A stretch of DNA of 13,772 nucleotides from Candidatus Rokuibacteriota bacterium (GTDB lineage Bacteria; Methylomirabilota; Methylomirabilia; Rokubacteriales; CSP1-6). Where the stretch lies: positions 1-13,772 of the forward strand of contig JACQCL010000045.1 of the NCBI GenBank assembly GCA_016201645.1, read 5' to 3'. Positions 1 through 8,768 of this stretch are shown here, one piece after another. A model generated the notes under the pieces. It did not search any database and was not told the DNA's origin. It was given only the letters and a program-made list of their open reading frames with translations. A program made the position numbers and the translations under genes. Each line of letters opens with the position of its first letter. The first letter of the stretch is position 1.

Positions 1-155
1 GCGACAGGGTTGGGGCCGGGGATCTGATCATCGTCCTCGAGTCTATGAAGATGGAGATTCCCGTCGAGGCGCCGCGCGCGGGAACCGTGGCCGAGGTGAG
101 GGCCAAGGAGGGCGACACGGTCCAGGAAGGGGAAACTGTGGCGCTGCTGGAGTGA
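1..155 (+). CDS. Biotin carboxyl carrier (biotinyl-lipoyl) domain, C-terminal end, 5'-truncated
   Basis: The open frame enters at the window edge (first full codon at base 3) and ends at TGA 153-155, leaving 50 residues. It carries the biotinylation motif ESMKMEIPV. The lysine that would be biotinylated is codon 48-50. After it come a turn (EAPRAGTV) and the hairpin GDTVQEGETVALLE, the typical end of a carboxyl carrier domain. The biotin arm shuttles carboxylate between biotin carboxylase and carboxyltransferase subunits of an acyl-CoA or pyruvate-type carboxylase. The protein ends right after the domain. It could be a small stand-alone carrier of about 70 residues or the tail of a larger alpha subunit or oxaloacetate-decarboxylase-like protein. 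The upstream part is outside the window, so the substrate cannot be read. Family assignment is firm; the parent enzyme is unknown. Confidence 0.88.
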   Translation, partial: DRVGAGDLIIVLESMKMEIPVEAPRAGTVAEVRAKEGDTVQEGETVALLE

Positions 156-187
156 GGGGGTGGGCCGGCCCTGAACGATGGGAGGGC

Positions 188-216
188 TTGACAGGCGTTC
201 AGATCGGCGGTACGGT
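188..216 (+). promoter_or_regulatory. Candidate sigma-70 promoter upstream of a gene-free structured stretch
   Basis: A perfect -35 TTGACA at 188-193 is followed by a 17-base spacer and TACGGT at 211-216, which keeps the first two and last bases of the -10 consensus. It matches the style of the rplM and pduO promoters in this window (TTGACA with TANCGT). Transcription would start near 222-224. No plausible plus-strand gene follows before the convergent rpoD, so it could drive a small RNA. Confidence 0.35.
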
Positions 217-217
217 C

Positions 218-378
218 AGATCGCCCTGGGCGGCTTCGGGGTTGCCGGCAGTCGCCAACCAACGGTCGGTTGAGGTCGGGAGGGCGGACTTGGGATGCCA
301 GGTCCCCCGAGGAACGGCCTCGAAAGGTTGACGGACGGCGAGGTCGAGAGCATTCCGAGCGCTCGGGGCTTTTCTTTC
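218..378 (+). ncRNA. Candidate structured small RNA in the gap between the carrier gene and rpoD
   Basis: This 223-base gap (156-378) has no convincing protein gene. Read as plus-strand RNA it contains consecutive perfect stems. CAACC 256-260 pairs with GGTTG 268-272. An 8-base stem 286-293/298-305 has a GATG tetraloop and one G-U pair. CGAGG 308-312 pairs with CCTCG 318-322. A terminator-like hairpin lies near 349-370. GGTTG 240-244 could compete with 268-272 for the same CAACC partner. A promoter-like pair lies just upstream. It resembles no RNA family I recognise: there is no SRP GGAAGCAGCC core, and no tRNA or tmRNA features. GC-rich DNA folds easily by chance, so this remains a hypothesis. 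The same bases could also be the 3' untranslated region of rpoD on the other strand. Confidence 0.25.

Positions 379-380
<2 letters not shown>
349..380 (+). terminator. Rho-independent-like terminator, plus strand, overlapping the rpoD stop codon
   Basis: The self-complementary CCGAGCGCTCGG (355-366) is flanked by AGC 349-351 and GCT 368-370, which can extend the stem with a small internal mismatch. A T-rich run TTTTCTTTCTT (370-380) follows. On the plus strand this has the order of an intrinsic terminator. It could end transcripts from the carrier gene or from the candidate small RNA, and protect the convergent rpoD. The stem is short and partly imperfect. Confidence 0.4.
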
Positions 381-1860
<1,480 letters not shown>

Positions 1861-1882
1861 CGCGTTTGCTTCTTCCTTCCTG

Positions 1883-1906
1883 GCCCCTCCCCCAAGGCCG
1901 GGGGGC
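1883..1906 (-). promoter_or_regulatory. GC-rich hairpin in the rpoD leader, next to its ribosome binding site
   Basis: On the minus strand a run of C (1900-1905) faces two G runs (1889-1893 and 1884-1887). This gives a 5-base all-GC stem with a 6-base loop, or an alternative shifted pairing. It ends about 2 bases before AGGAAGG (1875-1881) and 7 bases before GGAAGAAG (1869-1876), and so could affect ribosome access. No regulatory role is demonstrated. Confidence 0.25.
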
Positions 1907-1990
1907 GGGAACCCATATATTTAGAGCGTTTCTTAACCCCAACGGATTCAGTGGCCTCCCCCTAAAATTTAACCGGTCTGTGACACCGAG

Positions 1991-2016
1991 CGTTCCGCCA
2001 AACGCCGTTCCGGCGG
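1991..2016 (+). repeat. Short direct and inverted repeat in the rpoD-cinA divergent intergenic region
   Basis: CGTTCCG occurs at 1991-1997 and again at 2006-2012, 15 bases apart. CCGCC (1995-1999) is the inverted complement of GGCGG (2012-2016). The repeat lies in the 229-base gap between divergent starts and could be an operator. It is too short to exclude chance. The rest of the gap (1921-2074) holds an AT-rich patch near 1962-1972 but no clear -35/-10 pair for rpoD. Confidence 0.25.
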
Positions 2017-2074
2017 ATTAGAAACTTCGCGGCAGTAGGACGCGGGGTTCCCTCCCCGTATTCACCAAGTGATC

Positions 2075-2080
2075 TATAAT
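2075..2080 (+). promoter_or_regulatory. Perfect -10 box TATAAT just before cinA
   Basis: TATAAT is striking in such GC-rich DNA and ends 9 bases before the ATG at 2090. A start site at about 2086-2090 would leave essentially no leader. No matching -35 is seen at 16-18 bases upstream, so the promoter is incomplete or uses an activator. Confidence 0.4.
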
Positions 2081-2089
2081 GGGGCGTCC

Positions 2090-3304
2090 ATGCAGGCCGA
2101 AATCGTGAGCATCGGTTCCGAGCTCCTCCTGGGCCAAATCGTAGACACCAACTCTGCGGTCATTAGCCGCCATCTGGCGGGGATCGGGCTAGACCTTTAT
2201 TACAAGACAGCGGTTGGAGATAACCTGGCCCGCCTGGTCGCGGTTCTCCGCCAGGCCTTGGAGCGGTCCGAGGTCGTCATCACCACCGGGGGGATTGGCC
2301 CCACGGCCGACGACGTGACGCGCGAAGCCGTGGCCCTGGCCACCAGCCGGGAGCTCGTCTTCTCCCAGCAGCTGATGACTCAAATCGAAGCGTTCTTCCG
2401 GGCGCGTGGCTTCAAGCTGTCCCCCTCCAACCGGCGTCAGGCCTTCGTTCCTCGGGGGGCCATCCCGGTCGAAAACCCGGTCGGCACTGCGCCGGCCTTC
2501 ATCGTGGAGGTCGGTGACCGTTGCGTGATTACCCTGCCGGGGGTTCCCCGGGAAATGGAGCACTTGCTCGTCACGCGAGTCGTGCCCTATCTCCGCGAGC
2601 GCTACGGCCTCAAGGGCGAAATCCGTCTTCGGGTTCTGAGAGTCGTCGGGCTGGGAGAAAGCGGGATCGGCGAGCTGCTGGCAGATTTCATGGAAAAGGG
2701 GAGAAACCCAACTGTCGGGACCCTCGCCCACCTCGGCCAGGTTGACGTTCGTATCGCCGCCAAGGGGCCCGACGCGGAGACGGCCCAGCGCCTCATCGAG
2801 CCCGTCGAGGCCGCGATCCGGGGGCGGCTTGGAGATCTGATCTTCGGGGTTGACGCCGAGACCCTGGAGGGCGTGATCTTGGCCCACGTTCAGCGTCTGG
2901 GCGCTCGCGTCGCGGTGGCAGAGTGGGGGAGCGCAGGGGCGGTAGCCGATCGCCTCTCTCAAGGGCTCGGCCGGGGATTCGCCGGCGGGATCGTCCTGGG
3001 CGATGAGGGGGGCGCGGGACGGTTGGGGGCGGACTTTCCCCGGGGGTCCAGCGCCGAGGTGAAAGCCCGGATTCTCGCCGACCGCGTTCGGGCGTGGCAC
3101 GACGTTCGGGTGGGCGGCGCGACCGTGTTTGAGGGAGACCGCGCCACCGAGCCTCCCGTCACCGTGGTGGGGCTGGCCGCGGCGCTCGATGGGGGCGTAG
3201 AAAGTCGTGAGTACCGGTTTGGGGGGGACCTGCCCTCGATGAAGATCCGGGCGGCTACGCTGGTGCTCGACCTCCTGAGGCGAACGCTGGCGCGCCTGCC
3301 CTGA
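2090..3304 (+). CDS. cinA: CinA-like protein: MoaB/MogA-type N-terminal domain with a degenerate PncC-like C-terminal domain
   Basis: The protein has 404 residues, near the usual length for full CinA. The N-terminal half (1-250) is a clear COG1058 domain: IVSIGSELLLGQIVDTN at 5-21, TTGGIGPTADD at 65-75, and LPGVPREM at 149-156. In this family the N-half is an ADP-ribose or CoA-type pyrophosphatase and the C-half is the PncC nicotinamide-mononucleotide deamidase. Here the C-half (about 258-404) has lost its signatures. The expected AESCTGG reads AEWGSAG (277-283), the TGIAGP motif is absent, and the end (DLPSMKIRAATLVLDLLRR) is still CinA-like. Deamidase activity is therefore doubtful. I chose ATG 2090 because the protein begins there as in the family; a GTG at 2069 would place TATAAT inside the gene. 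No strong ribosome binding site is seen. The gene is convergent with yceI, with 6 bases between their stops. Confidence 0.9.
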   Translation: MQAEIVSIGSELLLGQIVDTNSAVISRHLAGIGLDLYYKTAVGDNLARLVAVLRQALERSEVVITTGGIGPTADDVTREAVALATSRELVFSQQLMTQIEAFFRARGFKLSPSNRRQAFVPRGAIPVENPVGTAPAFIVEVGDRCVITLPGVPREMEHLLVTRVVPYLRERYGLKGEIRLRVLRVVGLGESGIGELLADFMEKGRNPTVGTLAHLGQVDVRIAAKGPDAETAQRLIEPVEAAIRGRLGDLIFGVDAETLEGVILAHVQRLGARVAVAEWGSAGAVADRLSQGLGRGFAGGIVLGDEGGAGRLGADFPRGSSAEVKARILADRVRAWHDVRVGGATVFEGDRATEPPVTVVGLAAALDGGVESREYRFGGDLPSMKIRAATLVLDLLRRTLARLP

Positions 3305-3310
3305 CGCGCC

Positions 3311-3877
3311 TCACTCTTTCGGAGCCAGCCTGAGGTCGAAGCTCACGCGGACGCTGTCGCTCACGGCCAGGAAGAGCTTCCGGGGAGGCATGATCCCGAA
3401 GTCGGTCATCCGGAGCTCCGCCTCGCCGCGCACCCAGATCATTCCCTCTTCGAGTCGCGCGCGCCCCGTCCACGTCATCACGCGCTCGAGTCCCCGGATG
3501 AGCATCGCCCCGCTGATCTGGAGGCTGATGTCCGCCCGCTCGGTCAAGGAGGGAAACGAGGCCCGGACTTCATGCACCTTGAAGCGGATCTCCCGATACG
3601 CGTCTGCCTCGAGCGCTTTCTTCAGGTCTCTGTCCCTCCCGTCGAGGCCGGTCTTGAGGTCTCCCGGGTTGATGGTGACGCTGCCGGTGATGCCCTGAGT
3701 CACGTTGTCGGGGTTGATCCGGAACTCTCCAGCGACTTTCTCCGTCGTCCCTGTGAAATCACCGAGAGGATAGCTCGCCTCGAATATCACTTGGCTTCTG
3801 CCCGCGCTCACCACGTATGCCTTCGGCTGGGCCGCTGCGCTCGTCGCGGCGGTCAGAACGAGGAGCAGGAGGGCCAT
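3311..3877 (-). CDS. YceI-like secreted lipid-binding-type protein
   Basis: From ATG 3877 the protein has 188 residues. A hydrophobic export signal (MALLLLVLTAATSAAAQ) is followed by a mature part of about 170 residues that starts KAYVVSAGRSQVIFEA. It continues through beta-rich segments (GEFRINPDNVTQGITGSVTI, RDRDLKKALEADAYREIRFK, SGAMLIRGLERVMTWTGRA, MTDFGIMPPRK) typical of YceI beta-barrels, which bind isoprenoid-like lipids in the periplasm. The signal lacks the usual positive N-end. A TTG at 3886 (MFWMALL) with GGGAGG at 3898-3903 is an equally good start. The frame stays open up to an ATG at 4009, but that lies beyond the probable promoter and so is unlikely. The ligand is unknown. The family is recognisable though divergent from the standard IDPAHS start. 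Confidence 0.82.
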   Translation of the reverse strand: MALLLLVLTAATSAAAQPKAYVVSAGRSQVIFEASYPLGDFTGTTEKVAGEFRINPDNVTQGITGSVTINPGDLKTGLDGRDRDLKKALEADAYREIRFKVHEVRASFPSLTERADISLQISGAMLIRGLERVMTWTGRARLEEGMIWVRGEAELRMTDFGIMPPRKLFLAVSDSVRVSFDLRLAPKE

Positions 3878-3916
3878 CCAGAACAAGGCGGGCAATTCCT
3901 CCCGGGAGTTTTTTCC

Positions 3917-3945
3917 CTGATACCACGGAGGGCGGGTGCGGTCAA
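3917..3945 (-). promoter_or_regulatory. Probable promoter of the YceI-like gene
   Basis: On the minus strand TTGACC (3940-3945) is followed by a 17-base spacer and TATCAG (3917-3922). Transcription would start near 3910, about 25-35 bases before the likely start codons and just upstream of the GGGAGG binding site at 3898-3903. This supports the short gene start. Confidence 0.5.
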
Positions 3946-3998
3946 CGGTCTGACCTCTCGGGATGAAACGACAAGCGGAGAGCCACAGGGGAATTTGG

Positions 3999-4028
3999 TT
4001 GACAGCCACGGAGCCCGGGATTTATCGT
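3999..4028 (+). promoter_or_regulatory. Probable promoter of the pduO-led gene run
   Basis: TTGACA at 3999-4004, an 18-base spacer, and TATCGT at 4023-4028. The expected start near 4035 leaves about 7 bases before the ATG at 4042, with no ribosome binding site, so the mRNA would be nearly leaderless. No cobalamin riboswitch is seen, and the space is too short for one. Confidence 0.5.
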
Positions 4029-4041
4029 CAAAACTGCCGAT

Positions 4042-4602
4042 ATGGTGAAGATTTATACGAAGAAGGGTGACGAGGGACAGACGAGCCTCTTCGGAGGCCA
4101 GCGGATCTCGAAGTCGGATCCGCGCCCTGAAGCCTACGGCAGCCTGGACGAAGTGTGCGCAATCCTGGGCGTGGTTCGGGCCGTCACCCATGATCCCGAT
4201 CTCCAAGCTGTGATCCATTCCCTCCAGGAGGATCTCTTCCTGCTCGCCGCCGAGTTGGCCACGGCGCCAGAAGACCGCTCGCGGTTCGCCGTCCAGCAGA
4301 TCACACCGGAGCACACAGTGCGGCTGGAATCGCTGATCGACCAGCGGCTGGCGAAGATCGAGCTGCCGCGCGCGTTCATTATTCCGGGCTCGTCCTCGTA
4401 TATCCCCGCTCTCCTCGACTGGGGCCGGGCCGTGGCGCGGCGCGCCGAGCGGCGGGTGGTGGAGCTGCGGGAGGCGGGCTTCCTCGACAATCCAGAGGTC
4501 CTCAAATACCTGAACCGCCTGGCCGACTTGCTCTTCGTCCTCGCTCGGTATCAAGAAGTCGTGGAGGGAAAGGGGGCGGTCCAGTGGCGCGGGCGCCGAT
4601 GA
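4042..4602 (+). CDS. pduO: PduO-type ATP:cob(I)alamin adenosyltransferase
   Basis: The 186-residue protein transfers the adenosyl group of ATP to cob(I)alamin, making coenzyme B12 for mutases and related enzymes. The N-terminal nucleotide-binding segment reads YTKKGDEGQTSLFGG (5-19), followed by SKSDPRPEAYGSLDE (23-36). The family C-terminal helix motif is WGRAVARRAERRVVEL (127-142), and the ending KYLNRLADLLFVLARY (155-170) is diagnostic. The middle PGSSSYIPALLDW replaces the more usual PGG-S-x-AA-LH, a mild divergence. The start is the only sensible ATG and has no Shine-Dalgarno sequence. It heads a long co-directional run, and malic enzyme follows 38 bases after its stop. Methylmalonyl-CoA mutase would be a typical client, but none is in the window. 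Confidence 0.94.
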   Translation: MVKIYTKKGDEGQTSLFGGQRISKSDPRPEAYGSLDEVCAILGVVRAVTHDPDLQAVIHSLQEDLFLLAAELATAPEDRSRFAVQQITPEHTVRLESLIDQRLAKIELPRAFIIPGSSSYIPALLDWGRAVARRAERRVVELREAGFLDNPEVLKYLNRLADLLFVLARYQEVVEGKGAVQWRGRR

Positions 4603-4640
4603 GGGTGCGTCGTCCGCAGGGTTCCGGGGGAACGGCGGAT

Positions 4641-6077
<1,437 letters not shown>

Positions 6078-6093
6078 TCGGGTTCGAGCGACC

Positions 6094-6834
6094 ATGAGGC
6101 TGGGTGACGAGATCCGCTGGTCGGTCGTGATCCCCGCGTATGACGAAGAGCAGCGCCTCCCTCAATATTTGCATGAGGTGGTCGCGTTCTTCGAGGAGCG
6201 GGGGGAGGCGTACGAGGTGATTGTGGTGGACGACGGGAGCCGGGACTCGACCAGGGAGCGGGTGCGCGAGCTCCAGGCGATCCTTCGCCGGGTCCGGCTG
6301 ATCGCGCTTCCCCGAAACTGCGGGAAGGGCTATGCGGTCAGGGTCGGGATGGTCAACGCCCAAGGCGCCTTCCGCCTGTTCGCCGACGCCGATGGGGCGA
6401 CCCCGATCGTAGAGGTCAAACGGCTCCTCCCGGCGCTCCAGGCGGGGGCCGATATTGTCATCGGGTCACGGGCGCTGGTGGACCCTGCGGTGTCGGTCCA
6501 GGCGAAGCGGCACCGGGTGTGGGCCGGGAAGGTCTTCAACTGGCTGGTGGCGCGACTGGGACTCAGCCGGATTGCCGATTCCCAGTGCGGCTTCAAGTGC
6601 TTCCGGGGTCCGGTGGCCGAGGATCTCTTCCGCTCGCTGACCACCGACGGGTTCGGCTTTGACGTCGAGCTGCTCCTCCTCGCCCAGCGCCGTGGGTATG
6701 CGATCACCGAGGTGGCGATCAACTGGGCGGACCAACCCGGGAGCAAGGTCAGCGTGTTGACCGACGGCCCCCGCATGCTGTGGCAAATTCTGGCGGCTCG
6801 GCTCTCCCTCGCCAGAGGCCGTCAGGAGCGGTGA
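6094..6834 (+). CDS. GT2 polyprenyl-phosphate sugar synthase (Alg5/DPM1-like glycosyltransferase)
   Basis: The 246-residue GT-A enzyme resembles dolichyl-phosphate beta-glucosyltransferases. Motifs in order are VVIPAYDEE (11-19), VVDDGSRDST (44-53), RNCGKGYAVR (74-83), the metal-binding DADGATP (98-104), GSR (124-126), DSQCGFKCF (162-170), FDVELL (189-194) and WADQPGSKV (211-219). It should transfer a hexose from a nucleotide sugar to undecaprenyl- or polyprenyl-phosphate at the cytoplasmic face. There is no C-terminal membrane segment, unlike GtrB or ArnC types. Which sugar is used (glucose or mannose) cannot be read from sequence. It starts 16 bases after the malic enzyme stop and ends 5 bases before the aminotransferase. 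The large GT-C enzyme downstream is the natural user of its product. Confidence 0.93.
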   Translation: MRLGDEIRWSVVIPAYDEEQRLPQYLHEVVAFFEERGEAYEVIVVDDGSRDSTRERVRELQAILRRVRLIALPRNCGKGYAVRVGMVNAQGAFRLFADADGATPIVEVKRLLPALQAGADIVIGSRALVDPAVSVQAKRHRVWAGKVFNWLVARLGLSRIADSQCGFKCFRGPVAEDLFRSLTTDGFGFDVELLLLAQRRGYAITEVAINWADQPGSKVSVLTDGPRMLWQILAARLSLARGRQER

Positions 6835-6839
6835 GGGGG

Positions 6840-8021
6840 ATGAGCGCCCCCGGTTCCGTCGCGCGCCGGGCCCGGGAGATCGACCCGTTCCTCGCTGTCG
6901 AGGTGGCTGATCGCGCCCAGGAGCTGGAGCGGCAGGGGGCAGACGTCATTCACCTGGAGTTCGGCGAGCCCGACTTCGAGACGCCGCCGGTGGTGCAGGA
7001 GGCTGCGCAGAAGGCGATCAGGGACGGGCGGACGAAGTATGCGCACAGCCTCGGCATCCTGCCGCTCAGGGAGGCGATCGCCGAGCACTACCGGGCGCGC
7101 TACGGGGTCGAGGTGTCTCCCGAGCAGATCTTGGTGACGCCGGGGACCTCGCCCGCGATGCTGCTCTTGTTCACGATTCTGCTCAATCCCGGGGACCAGG
7201 TGGTCCTCTCGGATCCCCACTACGCGTGCTATCCCAATTTTCTCCGCTACGCGGAGGGGGAACCGGTGTACGTCAACGTCGAGGAAGCGGACGGATTCCA
7301 GTACCCGCCCGGCGCCATCCGGGAGCGGCTCTCGCCGCGAGTCAAGGCTATCCTCGTGAACTCACCCGCCAACCCAACCGGCACCGTGGTGTCGCCTGAT
7401 CGCATGGCCGAGATCGCTGAGGTGGGTCCCTGGGTGGTCTCCGACGAGATCTACCACGGGCTCACGTACGTGGGGAGGGAGCATTCAATTCTCGAGTTCA
7501 CCGATCACGCGTTCGTCCTGAACGGCTTCTCCAAGGCGTTCGCCATGACAGGCTGGCGGCTCGGCTACCTGATCGTCCCCACGCCGTTCATCCGCACGCT
7601 CCAGAAGACCTTTCAGAACTTTTTCATTTCCACGAACGAGTTCGTCCAGTGGGCAGGAGTCGCGGCGCTCAAGGAAGCGGCGGAGGATGTGGCCCGGTTT
7701 CGTCGGATCTTCGACGAGCGCCGTCGGGCGATGATCGCAGGCCTGCGCGAGATCGGACTGGGGGTGGGGCCGGAGCCCACGGGCGCCTTCTATGTGCTGG
7801 CGAACGCGAAGCGGTTCACCCGAAACTCCTACGAGCTCGCCTTCCAGATCCTCGAAAGGGCTCACGTGGGTGTCACGCCCGGCATCGACTTCGGCCGGAA
7901 CGCGGAAGGGTATCTCCGCTTCTCCTACGCCAATTCGCTTCCACGGATTCGGGAAGGACTGGAGAGGATCGGCCGATTCCTCGGGGGCTTGACCGGTGAG
8001 CGATCCCCGGCGATCCGTTAA
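6840..8021 (+). CDS. Class I/II pyridoxal-phosphate aminotransferase (aspartate-aminotransferase fold)
   Basis: The 393-residue protein is a full-length fold-type I aminotransferase. It has FGEPDFETPP (41-50), YAHSLGILPLREAIAEHY (67-84), the PLP-phosphate loop PGTSPAML, NSPANPTGTV (174-183), SDEIYHGLTY with Asp202 and Tyr205, GFSKAFAMTGWRLGY with the Schiff-base Lys232, and YLRFSYANS with substrate-binding Arg360. These residues fit subgroup I-gamma enzymes such as aspartate, alanine or broad amino-acid aminotransferases; the substrate is not readable. I chose ATG 6840, with AGGAG at 6824-6828, because the family begins about here. A start at 6780 would overlap the GT2 gene by 55 bases. It sits inside a glycolipid-like gene group, so a sugar or amino-acid donor role is possible, but general metabolism is just as likely. 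Confidence 0.93.
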   Translation: MSAPGSVARRAREIDPFLAVEVADRAQELERQGADVIHLEFGEPDFETPPVVQEAAQKAIRDGRTKYAHSLGILPLREAIAEHYRARYGVEVSPEQILVTPGTSPAMLLLFTILLNPGDQVVLSDPHYACYPNFLRYAEGEPVYVNVEEADGFQYPPGAIRERLSPRVKAILVNSPANPTGTVVSPDRMAEIAEVGPWVVSDEIYHGLTYVGREHSILEFTDHAFVLNGFSKAFAMTGWRLGYLIVPTPFIRTLQKTFQNFFISTNEFVQWAGVAALKEAAEDVARFRRIFDERRRAMIAGLREIGLGVGPEPTGAFYVLANAKRFTRNSYELAFQILERAHVGVTPGIDFGRNAEGYLRFSYANSLPRIREGLERIGRFLGGLTGERSPAIR

Positions 8022-8026
8022 CGCGC

Positions 8027-8746
8027 ATGGATCAGGGCTACGTCGCCACTCACGTCCAGGAGGACCAGCACCACTGGTGGTTCCTCGGGCGGCAAGCGGT
8101 GCTCCGGGGCGTGCTGCGGACGACGCTTCCGGCGGGTGGGCTCCGATTGGTCGAGATCGGCTGTGGCGGCGGGGCACTCCTGCCGGCCGCGGCAGAGTTC
8201 GGCGAGGTCGTGGGGGTCGAGGCCTCGGCGGATTTCCTGGAGGTGGCTCGCCGGCGCGGGTTCACCGTTCTTCGGGGCGCGCTGCCGGATCAGCTGCCGC
8301 TGGGTGCAGAGGCGTTCGACGGGGCTCTTCTCCTCGATGTGCTAGAGCACATCGAGGATGACCGGGGCGCACTTGAGGCTGTGGCGCGCGTCCTGAGACC
8401 GGGCGGATTCCTGGTCTGCACGGTGCCCGCCTACCCGTGGCTGTGGAGTTCCCACGATGAGGTCCTCGGACACCGGAGACGCTACACGGCTCGCAGTCTG
8501 CGGCGGGTAGCGCGGGAGGCCGGCTTCCACCCGCTCCGTGTCACTTATTTCAACACGCTCCTCGCCCCGGCCGTTGTCGGCCTGCGGCTCCTCCGACGCT
8601 GGCGCGGGGCGCGGGGCCACGACCTCGTCCGTCCCGCTCGGCCCTTGAACGCGGTCCTGGCCGGCGTCTTCTCCTTGGAGGCGAGGCTGCTCCGCTGGAC
8701 TGACCTTCCCTTCGGCGTCTCCGTCCTGATGGTCGCGCGTCGTTGA
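8027..8746 (+). CDS. Class I SAM-dependent methyltransferase
   Basis: The 239-residue protein is a Rossmann-fold methyltransferase of the Methyltransf_11/23 type. An N-terminal QEDQHHWWFLGRQAVL (11-26) is common in methyltransferases of surface-polysaccharide and glycolipid clusters. SAM-binding motif I is LVEIGCGGG (41-49), followed by the acidic VVGVEAS. Motif II is LLLDVLEHIEDD (about 100-111), then VLRPGGFLVCTVPAYPWLWS. The next stretch, HDEVLGHRRRYTARSL, is also typical of this subgroup. It starts 5 bases after the aminotransferase stop, without an obvious Shine-Dalgarno sequence, so translation may be coupled. The acceptor is unknown. Its position between a lipid-sugar synthase and a GT-C enzyme suggests methylation of a lipid-linked sugar or a lipid (inference). 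Confidence 0.9.
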   Translation: MDQGYVATHVQEDQHHWWFLGRQAVLRGVLRTTLPAGGLRLVEIGCGGGALLPAAAEFGEVVGVEASADFLEVARRRGFTVLRGALPDQLPLGAEAFDGALLLDVLEHIEDDRGALEAVARVLRPGGFLVCTVPAYPWLWSSHDEVLGHRRRYTARSLRRVAREAGFHPLRVTYFNTLLAPAVVGLRLLRRWRGARGHDLVRPARPLNAVLAGVFSLEARLLRWTDLPFGVSVLMVARR

Positions 8747-8768
8747 TCTGCGAGAGGGCTACGCATCC

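Noticed and set aside
3878..4009. Longer N-terminus for the YceI-like gene from ATG 4009
   Set aside because: It would place the export signal 45 residues inside the protein and start upstream of the probable minus-strand promoter (3917-3945), so the shorter start is preferred.
4020..4041. Cobalamin riboswitch ahead of pduO
   Set aside because: The promoter leaves only about 7 bases of leader and no B12-box-like sequence is present.
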